The position numbers were made by a program, and so were the translations under genes. Under the pieces are notes generated by a model. That model did no database searches, was not told the origin of the DNA, and was given only the letters and a program-made list of their open reading frames with translations. Positions 9,056 to 18,099 of a stretch of 64,000 nt of DNA are shown here, piece by piece (the first letter of the stretch is position 1; every line of letters starts with the position of its first letter). The stretch spans positions 1 through 64,000 of the forward strand of contig NZ_FRFF01000097.1 in NCBI RefSeq assembly GCF_900143625.1, given 5' to 3'. Source of the DNA: Nocardiopsis sp. JB363 (GTDB lineage: Bacteria > Actinomycetota > Actinomycetes > Streptosporangiales > Streptosporangiaceae).

Positions 9056-10033
9056 GTGCTTGTAATCGTTGCTCCCGGCCAAGGTGCCCAGGTTCCCGGT
9101 TTCCTCTCCCCATGGCTCGAACTTCCCGGTATGTCCGAGACGTTCGCTTCGTGGTCGGAGGTGGCCGGGCTCGATCTGGTGCGTTACGGCACCACCGCGG
9201 ACGCGGACGAGATCCGTGACACCGCCGTGGCCCAGCCGTTGCTGGTCGCCGCGGGGCTGGCCTCCGCCAACGCCGTGCTCGAACAGCTGTCCGCCCCCGA
9301 GGCGCCGCTGCCCGCCGACCCGTCGCACGTGGACGCCGTCGCGGGTCACAGCGTCGGTGAGTTCACCGCGGCCGCGATCGCCGGTGTGCTCTCCCCCAAG
9401 GAAGCGCTGGCGTTGGTGGCCGAACGCGGCCGGGGTATGGCCGACGCCGCCGCCCGGACCGAGACCGGCATGACCGCGGTCCTGGGCGGTGTCCGCGAGG
9501 AGGTCCTGGCCGCGATCGAGGCGGCGGGGCTGACCCCCGCCAACGACAACGGTTCCGGTCAGATCGTGGCCGCGGGCACCACCGAGCAGTTGGCCGCGTT
9601 CGCCGAGAACCCGCCCCAGCGCGCCCGTATGCGTCCGCTGTCGGTGGCGGGAGCCTTCCACACCGAGCACATGGCCCCGGCCGCGCAGCGGGTGCGTGAG
9701 GCCGCTCTCCGGACGAGCCCGTCCGATCCCACCGTGCGTCTGCTGTCCAACGCCGACGGCGCCGTGGTCGACAGCGGCACGGAGTACCTGGATCGCCTGG
9801 TGTCGCAGATCTCCTCCCCGGTGCGTTGGGACGCGTGCACACAGACCCTCGCCGACCTCGGAGTGACCGCCCTCATCGAGCTCACCCCGGCCGGCACCCT
9901 CACCGGGCTGGCCAAGCGCGCCCTGCGCGGCATCGAGCTCCTCGCGGTGAAGACCCCCGACGACCTCGAACGCGCCGGCACCCTCATCAAGGAGCACGCG
10001 GGTAGCACCGCGGACTCCCAGCAGGAAGGCTGA
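9056..10033 (+). CDS. fabD: Malonyl-CoA:ACP transacylase
   Basis: A 325-residue enzyme that moves the malonyl group from CoA to acyl carrier protein, supplying extender units for type II fatty-acid synthesis. It starts LVIVAPGQGAQ and has the GHSVGE active-site motif with nucleophile S99 and the partner histidine H202 in AFHTEHM. The GTG start at 9056 follows GGCAAGG at good spacing; the frame is open far upstream but those residues do not belong to the family. It is first in a four-gene operon, with fabH starting 2 bases after its stop. Confidence 0.93.
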   Translation: MLVIVAPGQGAQVPGFLSPWLELPGMSETFASWSEVAGLDLVRYGTTADADEIRDTAVAQPLLVAAGLASANAVLEQLSAPEAPLPADPSHVDAVAGHSVGEFTAAAIAGVLSPKEALALVAERGRGMADAAARTETGMTAVLGGVREEVLAAIEAAGLTPANDNGSGQIVAAGTTEQLAAFAENPPQRARMRPLSVAGAFHTEHMAPAAQRVREAALRTSPSDPTVRLLSNADGAVVDSGTEYLDRLVSQISSPVRWDACTQTLADLGVTALIELTPAGTLTGLAKRALRGIELLAVKTPDDLERAGTLIKEHAGSTADSQQEG

Positions 10034-10035
10034 CC

Positions 10036-10992
10036 ATGTTCAACGTCCCCAGCACCCCCGGTGGCGCCGCGATCCGCTCCTTCGGCGAGTTCCAGCCCTC
10101 CAACGTGGTCACCAACGCCGACCTGGCGGAACGCGTCGAGACCAACGACGAGTGGATCCAGAGTCGCGTGGGGATCAAGGAGCGACGGATCGCCGGGCCC
10201 GAGGACACCGTCCTGAGCATGGCCGTGGCCGCCGGTGGAAAGGCCTTGGCCTCCAGCGGCCTGTCCCCCGAGGACATCGACCTGGTGATCGTGGCGACCT
10301 GCACCGCGCAGGACCAGATCCCCAACACCGCGGCGAGCGTCGCCGCCCAACTCGGCATCGTCGCCCCGGGCGCGTTCGACGTCAACGCCGCCTGCGCGGG
10401 CTTCTGCTACGCCATGGGGTTGGCCTCGGACAGTGTCCGGGGCGGCAGCTCCCACAACGTGCTGGTGATCGGCTCCGAAAAGCTCAGCGACTGGGTGGAC
10501 TGGGACGACCGTTCCACCTGTGTCATCTTCGCCGACGGCGCCGGCGCCGCGGTGGTCTCGGCCGCCGAGGAGCACGGCATCGGCCCCGTGGTCTGGGGCT
10601 CGTCCGGCGAACGCGCCGACAAGATCTTCCTGCGTGAGGGCAAGTACCTCTATCAGGAGGGGCAGGCCGTCTTCCGGTGGACCACCACCGAGTTGTACAA
10701 GGTCGCCCTGGAGGCGTTGGAGCGGGCGGGCGTGGAGCCCTCCGATCTGACCGCCTTCGTCCCCCATCAGGCCAACCTGCGGATCGTCGAATCGATCGCA
10801 CGCAAGCTGGGTGCGCCCCAGGCACGCGTCGCGCACGATATCGTCACCGCCGGCAACACCTCCTCCGCGTCGATCCCACTCGCGCTCTCGCGCATGGTCG
10901 ACAGAGGGGAACTGCCGTCGGGGAGCATCGTGCTCACCCTCGGTTTCGGAGCGGGCCTGGTCTACGCCGCTCAGGTGATCCGTATCCCCTGA
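10036..10992 (+). CDS. fabH: 3-oxoacyl-ACP synthase III
   Basis: A 318-residue condensing enzyme that starts fatty-acid chains by joining an acyl-CoA primer with malonyl-ACP. The Cys-His-Asn triad is clear: C120 in NAACAGFCYAMGLA, H244 in PHQANLR and N274 in TAGNTSSASIPLAL. The gene follows fabD almost without a gap, so the two are probably translationally coupled. In actinobacteria FabH usually prefers branched primers, which is likely but not visible here. Confidence 0.95.
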   Translation: MFNVPSTPGGAAIRSFGEFQPSNVVTNADLAERVETNDEWIQSRVGIKERRIAGPEDTVLSMAVAAGGKALASSGLSPEDIDLVIVATCTAQDQIPNTAASVAAQLGIVAPGAFDVNAACAGFCYAMGLASDSVRGGSSHNVLVIGSEKLSDWVDWDDRSTCVIFADGAGAAVVSAAEEHGIGPVVWGSSGERADKIFLREGKYLYQEGQAVFRWTTTELYKVALEALERAGVEPSDLTAFVPHQANLRIVESIARKLGAPQARVAHDIVTAGNTSSASIPLALSRMVDRGELPSGSIVLTLGFGAGLVYAAQVIRIP

Positions 10993-11067
10993 GGGATCGG
11001 ACACACTACGCCCGCGCACACCGGGGCCGTTCCCCGGCATCGAACGTCGAACAAGGAGAAACAGAAC

Positions 11068-11307
11068 ATGGCTCTCAGCGAGCAGGAGATCCTGGCCGGA
11101 CTCGGCGAGATCATCGAAGAGATCGTCGGCACCGAGCCCTCCGAGGTCACGCCCGAGAAGAACTTCGTGGACGACCTGGACATCGACTCGCTGTCCATGG
11201 TGGAGATCGCCGTCGCCGCCCAGGACAAGTTCGGCGTCGAGATCCCCGACGACCAGCTCAAGGACCTCAAGACGGTCCAGGACGTCGTCAACTTCATCCA
11301 GAAGTAG
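11068..11307 (+). CDS. acpP: Acyl carrier protein
   Basis: A 79-residue acidic carrier protein. The phosphopantetheine attachment serine is S41 in DDLDIDSLSMVEI. AAGGAGAAACAGAAC precedes the ATG, a strong ribosome-binding site expected for this abundant protein. It lies between fabH and fabF in the operon and carries the growing acyl chain between their enzymes. Confidence 0.96.
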   Translation: MALSEQEILAGLGEIIEEIVGTEPSEVTPEKNFVDDLDIDSLSMVEIAVAAQDKFGVEIPDDQLKDLKTVQDVVNFIQK

Positions 11308-11426
11308 CTTCGCCGGGCCGCCGGAACACACCCCGTCCCGGCGGCCCCGCCCCACCCGGGGCAGATCTCATCCGCAACGCCTCTCGGCCCCGGCCGGGAA
11401 CGACCCACGAGAAGGGCGATCGGATC

Positions 11427-12662
11427 ATGCCTAAGACCGATGTCGTCGTCACCGGCCTCGGCGCCACCACCCCCCTCGGGGGTGACGTTGCGACCACATG
11501 GTCCGCGCTCCTCGACGGCCGCTCCGGAATCAGCACACTGCCGGAGGAATGGCACGACAAGCTCCCGGTGCACTTCGCCGGGCAGATCGCGCAGGAGCCC
11601 TCCGAGAAGCTGCCGCGGCCCCGGCTGCGGCGCCTGGACCGCACCCAACAGTTCGCGCTCATCGCCGCCCAGGAGGCCTGGGACCACTCCGGCGCTCCAG
11701 AGGTCGACCCCCTGCGTCTGGGTGTGGTCGTCTCCAGCGGAATCGGCGGCATCCTCACCATCCTGGAGCAGTACGACACCTTCCGTGAGAAGGGCTGGAA
11801 GCGGGTCTCCCCGTTCACCGTGCCCATGCTCATGCCCAACAGTCCCGCGGCCGCCGTGGCCCTGGAGTTCACCGCGCGCGCCGGCGCCCACGCCCCGGTC
11901 AGCGCCTGCGCCTCCAGTGCCGAGGCCATCGCCAACGCGGTCGACATGATCCGCGCCGGGCGGGCCGACATCGTCATCGCCGGCGGTACCGAGGCGGCCA
12001 TCCACCCGCTGAACATCGCCTCCTTCGCCTCCATGCGCGCGCTGTCCACGCGCAACGACGACCCGCAGGGCGCCTCCCGCCCATGGGACTCCTCGCGTGA
12101 TGGTTTCGTCATGGGCGAGGGCGCCGGCATCCTCGTCCTGGAGTCCGCCGAGCACGCCGCCGCGCGCGGCGCGAAGGTGTACGCGCACGTCTCCGGTGTG
12201 GGCTACACCAACGACGCGCACGACATCGTCATGCCCGACCCCGAGGGTGCGGGGCAGGCCCGCGCCATCACCCAGGCGCTGACCGACGCCGACCTGAAGC
12301 CGAGCGACATCGTGCACGTCAACGCGCACGCCACGTCCACACCGGCGGGTGACGTCGGTGAGACCCGGGCGATCCGTGCGGCTCTGGGGGACGCCGCCGA
12401 CCAGGTCGCGGTGACCTCCACCAAGTCCATGACCGGCCACCTCCTGGGCGGCGCGGGCGCGGTGGAGTCGATCGCCACGATCCTGGCGCTGCACGAGGGT
12501 CTGATTCCCCCGACCATCAACATCACCGACCTGGACCCCGAGGTGGCCGTGGACATCGTCCGCGACAAGCCGCGGGACATGCCGTCCGGTGACGTGGCCG
12601 CCATCAACGAGTCCTTCGGGTTCGGCGGGCACAACATCGCGCTGGCCTTCCATCGCGTCTGA
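11427..12662 (+). CDS. fabF: 3-oxoacyl-ACP synthase II
   Basis: A 411-residue elongating condensing enzyme. The Cys-His-His triad is present: C161 in SACASSAEA, H301 in NAHATSTPAGD and H338 in SMTGHLLGGAG. It begins MPKTDVVVTGLGATTPLG after a GAAGGG ribosome-binding site; an open frame reaching further upstream overlaps acpP and is not used. It is the last gene of the fab operon and is followed by a hairpin. Confidence 0.95.
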   Translation: MPKTDVVVTGLGATTPLGGDVATTWSALLDGRSGISTLPEEWHDKLPVHFAGQIAQEPSEKLPRPRLRRLDRTQQFALIAAQEAWDHSGAPEVDPLRLGVVVSSGIGGILTILEQYDTFREKGWKRVSPFTVPMLMPNSPAAAVALEFTARAGAHAPVSACASSAEAIANAVDMIRAGRADIVIAGGTEAAIHPLNIASFASMRALSTRNDDPQGASRPWDSSRDGFVMGEGAGILVLESAEHAAARGAKVYAHVSGVGYTNDAHDIVMPDPEGAGQARAITQALTDADLKPSDIVHVNAHATSTPAGDVGETRAIRAALGDAADQVAVTSTKSMTGHLLGGAGAVESIATILALHEGLIPPTINITDLDPEVAVDIVRDKPRDMPSGDVAAINESFGFGGHNIALAFHRV

Positions 12663-12691
12663 TCCGCGCGAGCGAGCACCCGTTCCCTCCT

Positions 12692-12722
12692 CTGTGGGCG
12701 TCACTCTCGGTGGCGCCCACAG
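12692..12722 (+). terminator. Hairpin after the fab operon
   Basis: CTGTGGGCG and CGCCCACAG arms, extended by TCAC/GTGG, start 30 bases after the fabF stop. No T-run follows. Confidence 0.65.
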
Positions 12723-12840
12723 TCGTGTCCGCGAACTTTTCCGCCCGAGCGTGAACACGCGGCACCGCCCGGTTCAAGAACGGTTGAACAGGTGCGCACA
12801 GGGCTTCAGGTCGGTCCACCTCGCGGGTCACCATGGTGGT

Positions 12841-14001
12841 GTGTCCACCCTGCACTCCCAACACACACTCCCGGCCCCCGGCGCCCCCGCGCACGGGTCG
12901 ACGAAGCGCCGGGGACCTTCGTTCCGTCCCATCGTGGACCTGGACTCCGGCGCGGTGGTGGCCGTGGAGGTCGTCGCCCCGGTGCCGGAGGGTCTGGGTC
13001 GTCCGGACGGGTCCGGCCGCTCGGCCGCGCTCATCGCCGAGTGGTTGTCGGCTCTGGTGCGCGCCGTGGGCGGCGCGGAGAGCCTGTTGCCGTTGGTGCT
13101 GCCGCTGCCGTCGGTGGTGCTGGCCGACGGCACGGGTCTTCCCGCGTTGGCCGAGAGCGCTTTGCGACGGGCGGGTCGACGCCCACGCGACGTCACCCTC
13201 ATGCTCACCCCCGATCTGGTGGATCTGCCTCGGGACATCGTGCTGTCCGGGGTCGCCGGGCTGCGTTCGGTGGGGTTCCGCTGCGGTTTCGGCACCGCGA
13301 TGGCCCGACCGGACATGGTGTTGGAGGCCCTCCCGTTCCTCATCCGGTTGGATCCGGCGTTGGTGTCGGGGATCGACTCCGATCAGCGCCACAGCGGCAT
13401 CGTCGAGGGGTTGTCCCGGATCGGTCGCAGCAGCGGCGTGTACGCCCTCGGCGCGGGAGTGACCCGGGGCGAGGAGATCGTGCGACTGCGCGCGTGCGGG
13501 GTGCGCCTGGGCAGCGGGACGTTCTTCACCGCACCCGGTTGGCGTCCCGGTGAGAAGGTGACACCCGTGCCCGAACCGGCGGCCACCGCCTTGGACGACA
13601 CCGACAGGGGGCCCCGGGTCACCGAGTTCATGGTGCCACCGCTGGACTTCGACTCCGAGTCGACCGGCGAGCACGTGCTGGAGGCGTTCACCGCCGACAC
13701 CGCGCTCAACAGCGTGATCCTGATCGACCACAGGGAGCGGCCCACGGGGGTCATCGACCGGACCCGTTTCCTGTTGTCGGTGACCGGGCGTTACGGGCAC
13801 GCCCTGCACGCCAAACGTCCGGCGCTGCGGTTGGCGGAATCACCGCGGACGGTACCGGCGTGGATGTCGGCGATCGCGGCGCTGCGCGTGGCGGGTCGGG
13901 ACCGCGAACGTGTCTACGACGACCTCATCGTGACCAACACCTACGGCCAGTGCCTGGGGTTGGTGCACGTGAGCGACCTGATCCAGTCCCTGGCCCGGTA
14001 G
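12841..14001 (+). CDS. Degenerate EAL-domain protein with CBS-like C-terminus
   Basis: A 386-residue protein. The first 240 or so residues align by eye with EAL phosphodiesterases: FRPIVDLDSGAVVAVEVV stands for the EAL strand, LRSVGFRCGFGTAMARPDM for the DDFGTG region, and VYALGAGVTRGEEIVRLRACGVRLGSG for the EGVET region. Key metal ligands are lost: EAL reads EVV, the paired aspartates read CGFG, and the later glutamate is absent. It is therefore unlikely to cleave cyclic-di-GMP and may bind a nucleotide or a protein instead. The C-terminal 130 residues look like a CBS pair. I start at the GTG at 12841; the ribosome-binding site is weak. It may be a separate transcription unit from fabF. Confidence 0.7.
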   Translation: MSTLHSQHTLPAPGAPAHGSTKRRGPSFRPIVDLDSGAVVAVEVVAPVPEGLGRPDGSGRSAALIAEWLSALVRAVGGAESLLPLVLPLPSVVLADGTGLPALAESALRRAGRRPRDVTLMLTPDLVDLPRDIVLSGVAGLRSVGFRCGFGTAMARPDMVLEALPFLIRLDPALVSGIDSDQRHSGIVEGLSRIGRSSGVYALGAGVTRGEEIVRLRACGVRLGSGTFFTAPGWRPGEKVTPVPEPAATALDDTDRGPRVTEFMVPPLDFDSESTGEHVLEAFTADTALNSVILIDHRERPTGVIDRTRFLLSVTGRYGHALHAKRPALRLAESPRTVPAWMSAIAALRVAGRDRERVYDDLIVTNTYGQCLGLVHVSDLIQSLAR

Positions 14002-14006
14002 TGAGC

Positions 14007-14033
14007 CGCCCCCGGCCGAGATGGTCGGGGGCG
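14007..14033. terminator. Bidirectional hairpin
   Basis: Arms CGCCCCCGGCC and GGTCGGGGGCG (one G-T pairing) sit between convergent genes ending at 14001 and 14042. Confidence 0.7.
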
Positions 14034-14041
14034 ACGAACGC

Positions 14042-14998
14042 TCACCGCGACGGTTCGGGCCCTTTGGTCCCCGAGGGGCTGCTGATGGGGACCGCGTCGC
14101 CGGCCGAGAAGTCGTTGTAGTGGGTGTCGGCCCCGGCCTCGCTCAGCTCTCGTCGCAACCGCTCGCGGGTCTCCTCGTCGTGGAGGAACTCCAGTTCGGG
14201 GCGGCGGGCCAGCAGGCCGTCCCCGGAGGACTGGCCCATGACACGACGGCGCAGCCACGGTACGACGTACTGGCGCGCCCAGCGACGGCTCTCCCTGCGG
14301 CGCAGGATCCGCGGGAGCTGCTGGGGCGGTGTGGACCACGGATCGGTCCAGGACTCGGGCGGTCCCATCGGGTGCCCGAGCAGGTCGGCCGTGCGGGCCG
14401 CGACGATCTGATGACCGGCGCCGTTGGGGTGCAGCCGGTCGTCGCTCCAGGCCCGAGGGTCGTTGAGGGCGTTGAGCGCCCACAGGTCGACGATCTCGGT
14501 GCCGGTGCGTTCGGCGACCGCGCGCATGTGCATGCTGAAGACCGCGATACGGCCTCGGTACACGCGCAGAAAAGGGATCCACCCGGTGTCGTGGCCCGCC
14601 AGGATCACCACGCGGATGCCCTCGTCCCGTAGCCGGCGCACCCCCCACTCGAAGTGCTCCGCGAGTTCGTCGGGGTCGTGGCCGGGCCGCAGCACGTCGT
14701 TGCCGCCGGCCAACACGGTGACCAGATCGGGTTTCCACTCCAGCGCCTGGTCGAGCTGTTCACCGAAGATGTGCTTCATCCGCCGGCCGCGTACGCCGAG
14801 ATTGGCGTAACGGAAGTCCGGGGAAAGGCTGCCCAGGTGTTCGGCGAGACGGTCGGCGAAGCCCCGGTAGGCGCCGCCCGGCCCACTGTCGTCTTCCATC
14901 CCCTCGGTGATGCTGTCACCCATGGCCACGTAGGACCGGATGAGCTCCGGTCTGTCCGTGGCACCGGCAGCAGGGGGATTCATCTCAAGGTCTGTCAC
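14042..14998 (-). CDS. SGNH/GDSL-family hydrolase
   Basis: A protein of about 318 residues. Block I is MGDSITEG with nucleophile S29, block III is LAGGNDV with N100, and block V is DRLHPNGAGH with D187 and H190, so the esterase/lipase triad is complete. There is no signal peptide, which points to a cytoplasmic esterase. The last 100 or so residues are charged and lie beyond the normal SGNH domain. Starts at 15007 (TTG), 14998 (GTG) and 14983 (ATG) are possible; I prefer 14998 because a GGATGA sequence lies upstream. Substrate unknown. Confidence 0.85.
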   Translation of the reverse strand: MTDLEMNPPAAGATDRPELIRSYVAMGDSITEGMEDDSGPGGAYRGFADRLAEHLGSLSPDFRYANLGVRGRRMKHIFGEQLDQALEWKPDLVTVLAGGNDVLRPGHDPDELAEHFEWGVRRLRDEGIRVVILAGHDTGWIPFLRVYRGRIAVFSMHMRAVAERTGTEIVDLWALNALNDPRAWSDDRLHPNGAGHQIVAARTADLLGHPMGPPESWTDPWSTPPQQLPRILRRRESRRWARQYVVPWLRRRVMGQSSGDGLLARRPELEFLHDEETRERLRRELSEAGADTHYNDFSAGDAVPISSPSGTKGPEPSR

Positions 14999-15676
14999 GT
15001 CAACCAATCATCCGAATCGACCGTTCCACGCCTGCCGAACACCGGGGTGCGCGGTAACGGAAGTTTTGGTGGGGCGCGGTGTGCCGCCGGCCCGTGATGT
15101 CCGAGCACCGTGGCCACCCCGGGGGCGGTTGCGGCCACCCGGCCGAAGTGGGCGCTTCGGGCGAGAACAGTGCCCGGCCAGCATACCCGCGTCCGACGTC
15201 GGCACGTCGGATCCGGTGTGTTCGGCACCTGTGGGGAGGTCACGTGTCCAGAGCACCTTGGTGCACTATTCACGCCCGAACGGACACGGACACCCGTAGG
15301 TGGTCGCTCTCGGAACAACGTCCGATAAGTCGAAGAAGAGCCGCACATCACTCATGAGGTGGATCACATCCGGTGTCACGGTGCCGTCATGGATCTCCAT
15401 CGCCACAGTGATCACACACCGTGGCCGATACTCACCGGAGTCGACCGGATCACATCGGGGCTACCCATGTGCGCTCCGGCCACGTACGATCTCGTCAAGT
15501 GCTCACGGCACCCCCGCCCCTCGGTCCACTGCTTCCTCTCGTGGCAGGGCCGGGGCGTTCTCCAGGGCCTGTCTCCCTCATGGTCCGAGGCGCGTACTGT
15601 GGTGCATCGAACCGAAGGCCCGTGCGGTTCCTCCTCAATTCACGTGCAGACACCAGGAGGTCGAGGTCCCCAGCGG
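14999..15676. other. Long intergenic region between divergent genes
   Basis: About 680 bases separate the SGNH hydrolase from the next plus-strand gene. The open frames in it look non-coding. The word GATCACA occurs three times (near 15362, 15411 and 15448), twice as GGATCACATC followed by C/G and GG. This could be an operator cluster for the gene at 15677. Just before that gene, CAGGAGGTCGAGG gives a ribosome-binding site, though it is rather far from the ATG. Confidence 0.4.
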
Positions 15677-17980
15677 ATGAACGCCGTCTCTCCGATCTGC
15701 CTCGTCGACCTCGCACCCGCCCTGCGCTGGTCGAGGTCGCCGGACGTGGCATCCCTGCTCAAACACGACCGGCTGATCGACGGTTGGTGGAACTCCCTCC
15801 CCCTCACCCGTGTTCTGGACATCGCCGGTCCGCCCTGGCTGGCCCACGGCTTGGCCCGGCTCGCCCTCGAACAGTGGGATCACGTACCCCTGACGGAGTT
15901 CCTGCCCAGTCTGCGCGGCCGAGCGGTGGACTGCGGCGAACTCTCCGAACCCGTACGCGGGGCGGTCATGACCACCGCCGGGAACTGGGAAAAACTCATC
16001 GCGGCCACCCCGCGCGAGATCCACGAGTGGGGACCGACCCAGTGCGGTGTCCTCGACATCGTCAGCACGATCGCCTGGCGCGCCCTACAGCCCTGCTGCG
16101 AGCTGCCCAGCGGACCCACGCCCTCCCCCGCCCTGATGATGGAGGCCGTGCGCACCATCTCGCACTGGCTGCCCGAGTCCGCGCCCGACCACGTGCGCAA
16201 CGCCCTCGACTACCTCGACTCGGCGACCGGCGCGTATGACGTCTCCGGCTCCTCCGCGAACGGGGCCGACACGACTCCGCCCCAATCCCCGGCCACACGG
16301 GCCATCCGCACCCTACGGGCCCTGCGTGCCCAGCGCGAGGACGAACAACCGGACACCGGCGCCGTCCCCTCGGGGATGGCGCCGACCCCGAGCGCCGCTC
16401 CCCCACCGTCGCACACGCCGTTGGGCGGCATGGTGAGCTCGGCCGCGATGATCCCCGGTGACACCGCCGAGCCCGCTCCCGAGCGCCCCGGGGCCGAGAG
16501 CGGTGTGGGCGACCTCCGTTCGCAGTTCCGCAGTTCCCTGCTGGGTCCGGGCCGCACCCTGCGCCGACCCAGTTTCAGCCGTCCCAAGCTGCGTCCCGAG
16601 CAACCCGAGGAACGTCCGGCCCCCGCTTTGGGGCAGCACCCCCTGGTCGACGCGGTCGAGGAGATGTTCCGTTCCTGGCCCGACCTGGAGCGGACGGTGG
16701 CCGCCGAACGTCTCTTCGCCACCGACCCCATCAGCATCCGTGTGCTCTCGGAACAGATCGCGGTGGACGTCACCGACATTCGCGGCGCCCAACGCAAGGT
16801 GGAGGAGCGACTGCTCCGCTGGTTGTCCTCCCCCGAGGGCGCCAGCATCACCAAGCACCTGCGCGATCTGTCCGAACAGTTGGGCTCGGCGACCACCATC
16901 GACCGACTCATCAATGCGCACCCGGACCACCCCGTGGACGTGCCCACCCTGCACACTCCGCTGTGGCGGGTGATCATCACCCTGTTCACCGACCGCCGCA
17001 TGCACAACGGTTGGCTCATCGCCGACGACCCCAACCGGTTGCGCCGGCAGACCCGGGAGATGTTGGGCGACGCGCCCGACCTCACCGAGGCCGGTATCCG
17101 GCTGGGTCGGATCGGCATCCGCCAGCAGGAGCTGCGCGCCTGGCTGCTGAGCACCCCGGGCGTGAACCTGCGCGAGGGCCGAGTCCTCGTGGACACCTCG
17201 GTGCCCATGGAGTCTCCGAGCGGCGAGCACTCCCCCGAGGGTTCGGGCACCACCGAGAACGGTCTGCCCATCCGGCGCCGTCCGGAGGCCGCCGCCGAGG
17301 CCCCCATGGGCGGGCCCGACCCGACCTCCGGGTACAGACCCGACTCGGGCGCGTTCCCATCCGTGGCACCGCACACGCAGATGGCGCCTCCGCCCGTGCA
17401 TCAGCAGCCGATGGCGCCCCCCGCTCCGTCCCATCACGGTGCGAGCGAACCCGCGATGTCGGCCCGGTGCTTCCGCGCCCCCGACGGCCGCTGGTGGCAC
17501 CGCATCGACATCACCGCCGACCACCTCAACGGCGCCCCGGTGGCCGTGCCCGCCGGGTACGCCACGCACCTGGGACTGCAACCCGGGCGTCTGCTGTGCC
17601 TGACCGCCCCCGGAGCGGACCTGCTGGTGCTGGTCTGGCGCGACCAGCCGGCCTTCGACTCCTTGCGGCCCCTGCTCCGCAGACAGGCCGCACAGCCGGG
17701 CGACCGAATCTTCATCACGGTCTCCGGTGACAGGTTGGACGCGCGCAAGCTCCCGGTGGCCGATCTGAGCGAGCGCTCCCCCTACGCCCGTGCACTGCAC
17801 CTGATCGGCTACACCGCCCCGGCCGCCACGGACGACGCACTCAAGATCCTCTCCCGCAGGATCACCGACAACGGCGACGAGTCGTTGGCCGCCCCCCAGG
17901 CCCTGTTGGACGTGCTGTCCCTGCGCGGTGACGAGGACATCGCCGGGGAGCTGCGTTCGGGTATGTTCGCCACGCACTGA
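15677..17980 (+). CDS. Large actinobacterial protein of unknown function
   Basis: A 767-residue soluble protein I do not recognise. Three parts can be seen: an N-terminal globular region (about 1-195) rich in W and L; a middle region after a Pro/Ala linker, where DLERTVAAERLFATDPISIRVL and the next residues look like a helix-turn-helix of sigma region-4 type (about 330-390) followed by more helices; and a C-terminal domain after a Pro/Gln-rich linker (about 585-767). The linkers suggest a multi-domain scaffold or regulator. It stands alone, ends before a strong terminator, and has the codon use of the surrounding chromosome. Confidence 0.7.
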   Translation: MNAVSPICLVDLAPALRWSRSPDVASLLKHDRLIDGWWNSLPLTRVLDIAGPPWLAHGLARLALEQWDHVPLTEFLPSLRGRAVDCGELSEPVRGAVMTTAGNWEKLIAATPREIHEWGPTQCGVLDIVSTIAWRALQPCCELPSGPTPSPALMMEAVRTISHWLPESAPDHVRNALDYLDSATGAYDVSGSSANGADTTPPQSPATRAIRTLRALRAQREDEQPDTGAVPSGMAPTPSAAPPPSHTPLGGMVSSAAMIPGDTAEPAPERPGAESGVGDLRSQFRSSLLGPGRTLRRPSFSRPKLRPEQPEERPAPALGQHPLVDAVEEMFRSWPDLERTVAAERLFATDPISIRVLSEQIAVDVTDIRGAQRKVEERLLRWLSSPEGASITKHLRDLSEQLGSATTIDRLINAHPDHPVDVPTLHTPLWRVIITLFTDRRMHNGWLIADDPNRLRRQTREMLGDAPDLTEAGIRLGRIGIRQQELRAWLLSTPGVNLREGRVLVDTSVPMESPSGEHSPEGSGTTENGLPIRRRPEAAAEAPMGGPDPTSGYRPDSGAFPSVAPHTQMAPPPVHQQPMAPPAPSHHGASEPAMSARCFRAPDGRWWHRIDITADHLNGAPVAVPAGYATHLGLQPGRLLCLTAPGADLLVLVWRDQPAFDSLRPLLRRQAAQPGDRIFITVSGDRLDARKLPVADLSERSPYARALHLIGYTAPAATDDALKILSRRITDNGDESLAAPQALLDVLSLRGDEDIAGELRSGMFATH

Positions 17981-17990
17981 CAACGACCAC

Positions 17991-18036
17991 ACGAGGCCCA
18001 CGGACCGGACGTCTTCCGGCCGTGGGCCTTCGTCGT
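17991..18036 (+). terminator. Strong hairpin terminator
   Basis: ACGA-GGCCCACGG pairs with CCGTGGGCC-TTCGTCGT, with inner CCGG/CCGG pairing. It starts 10 bases after the stop of the 767-residue gene. Confidence 0.75.
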
Positions 18037-18070
18037 GTCCGGGCGGCGTGACAGGATGACCCAGGAAGAT

Positions 18071-18089
18071 ATAGGTTAGCCTTACCTAA
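18071..18089. promoter_or_regulatory. Iron box (IdeR/DmdR operator)
   Basis: The 19 bases ataggttagccttacctaa match the DtxR-family consensus TTAGGTTAGSCTAACCTAA at nearly all positions and keep its dyad symmetry. The site is 11 bases before the GTG of the next gene, where repressor with bound iron would block transcription. Confidence 0.85.
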
Positions 18090-18099
18090 GAGAGCTGAG

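Noticed and set aside
10677..11426. Upstream extension of fabF through acpP
   Set aside because: It overlaps acpP and fabH in another frame, and FabF proteins start at the MPKTDVVVTG position.
15359..15676. Upstream extension of the 767-residue gene
   Set aside because: The extra residues are rich in H, R and P without a coding pattern, and the ATG at 15677 is the first start after the purine-rich AGGAGG.
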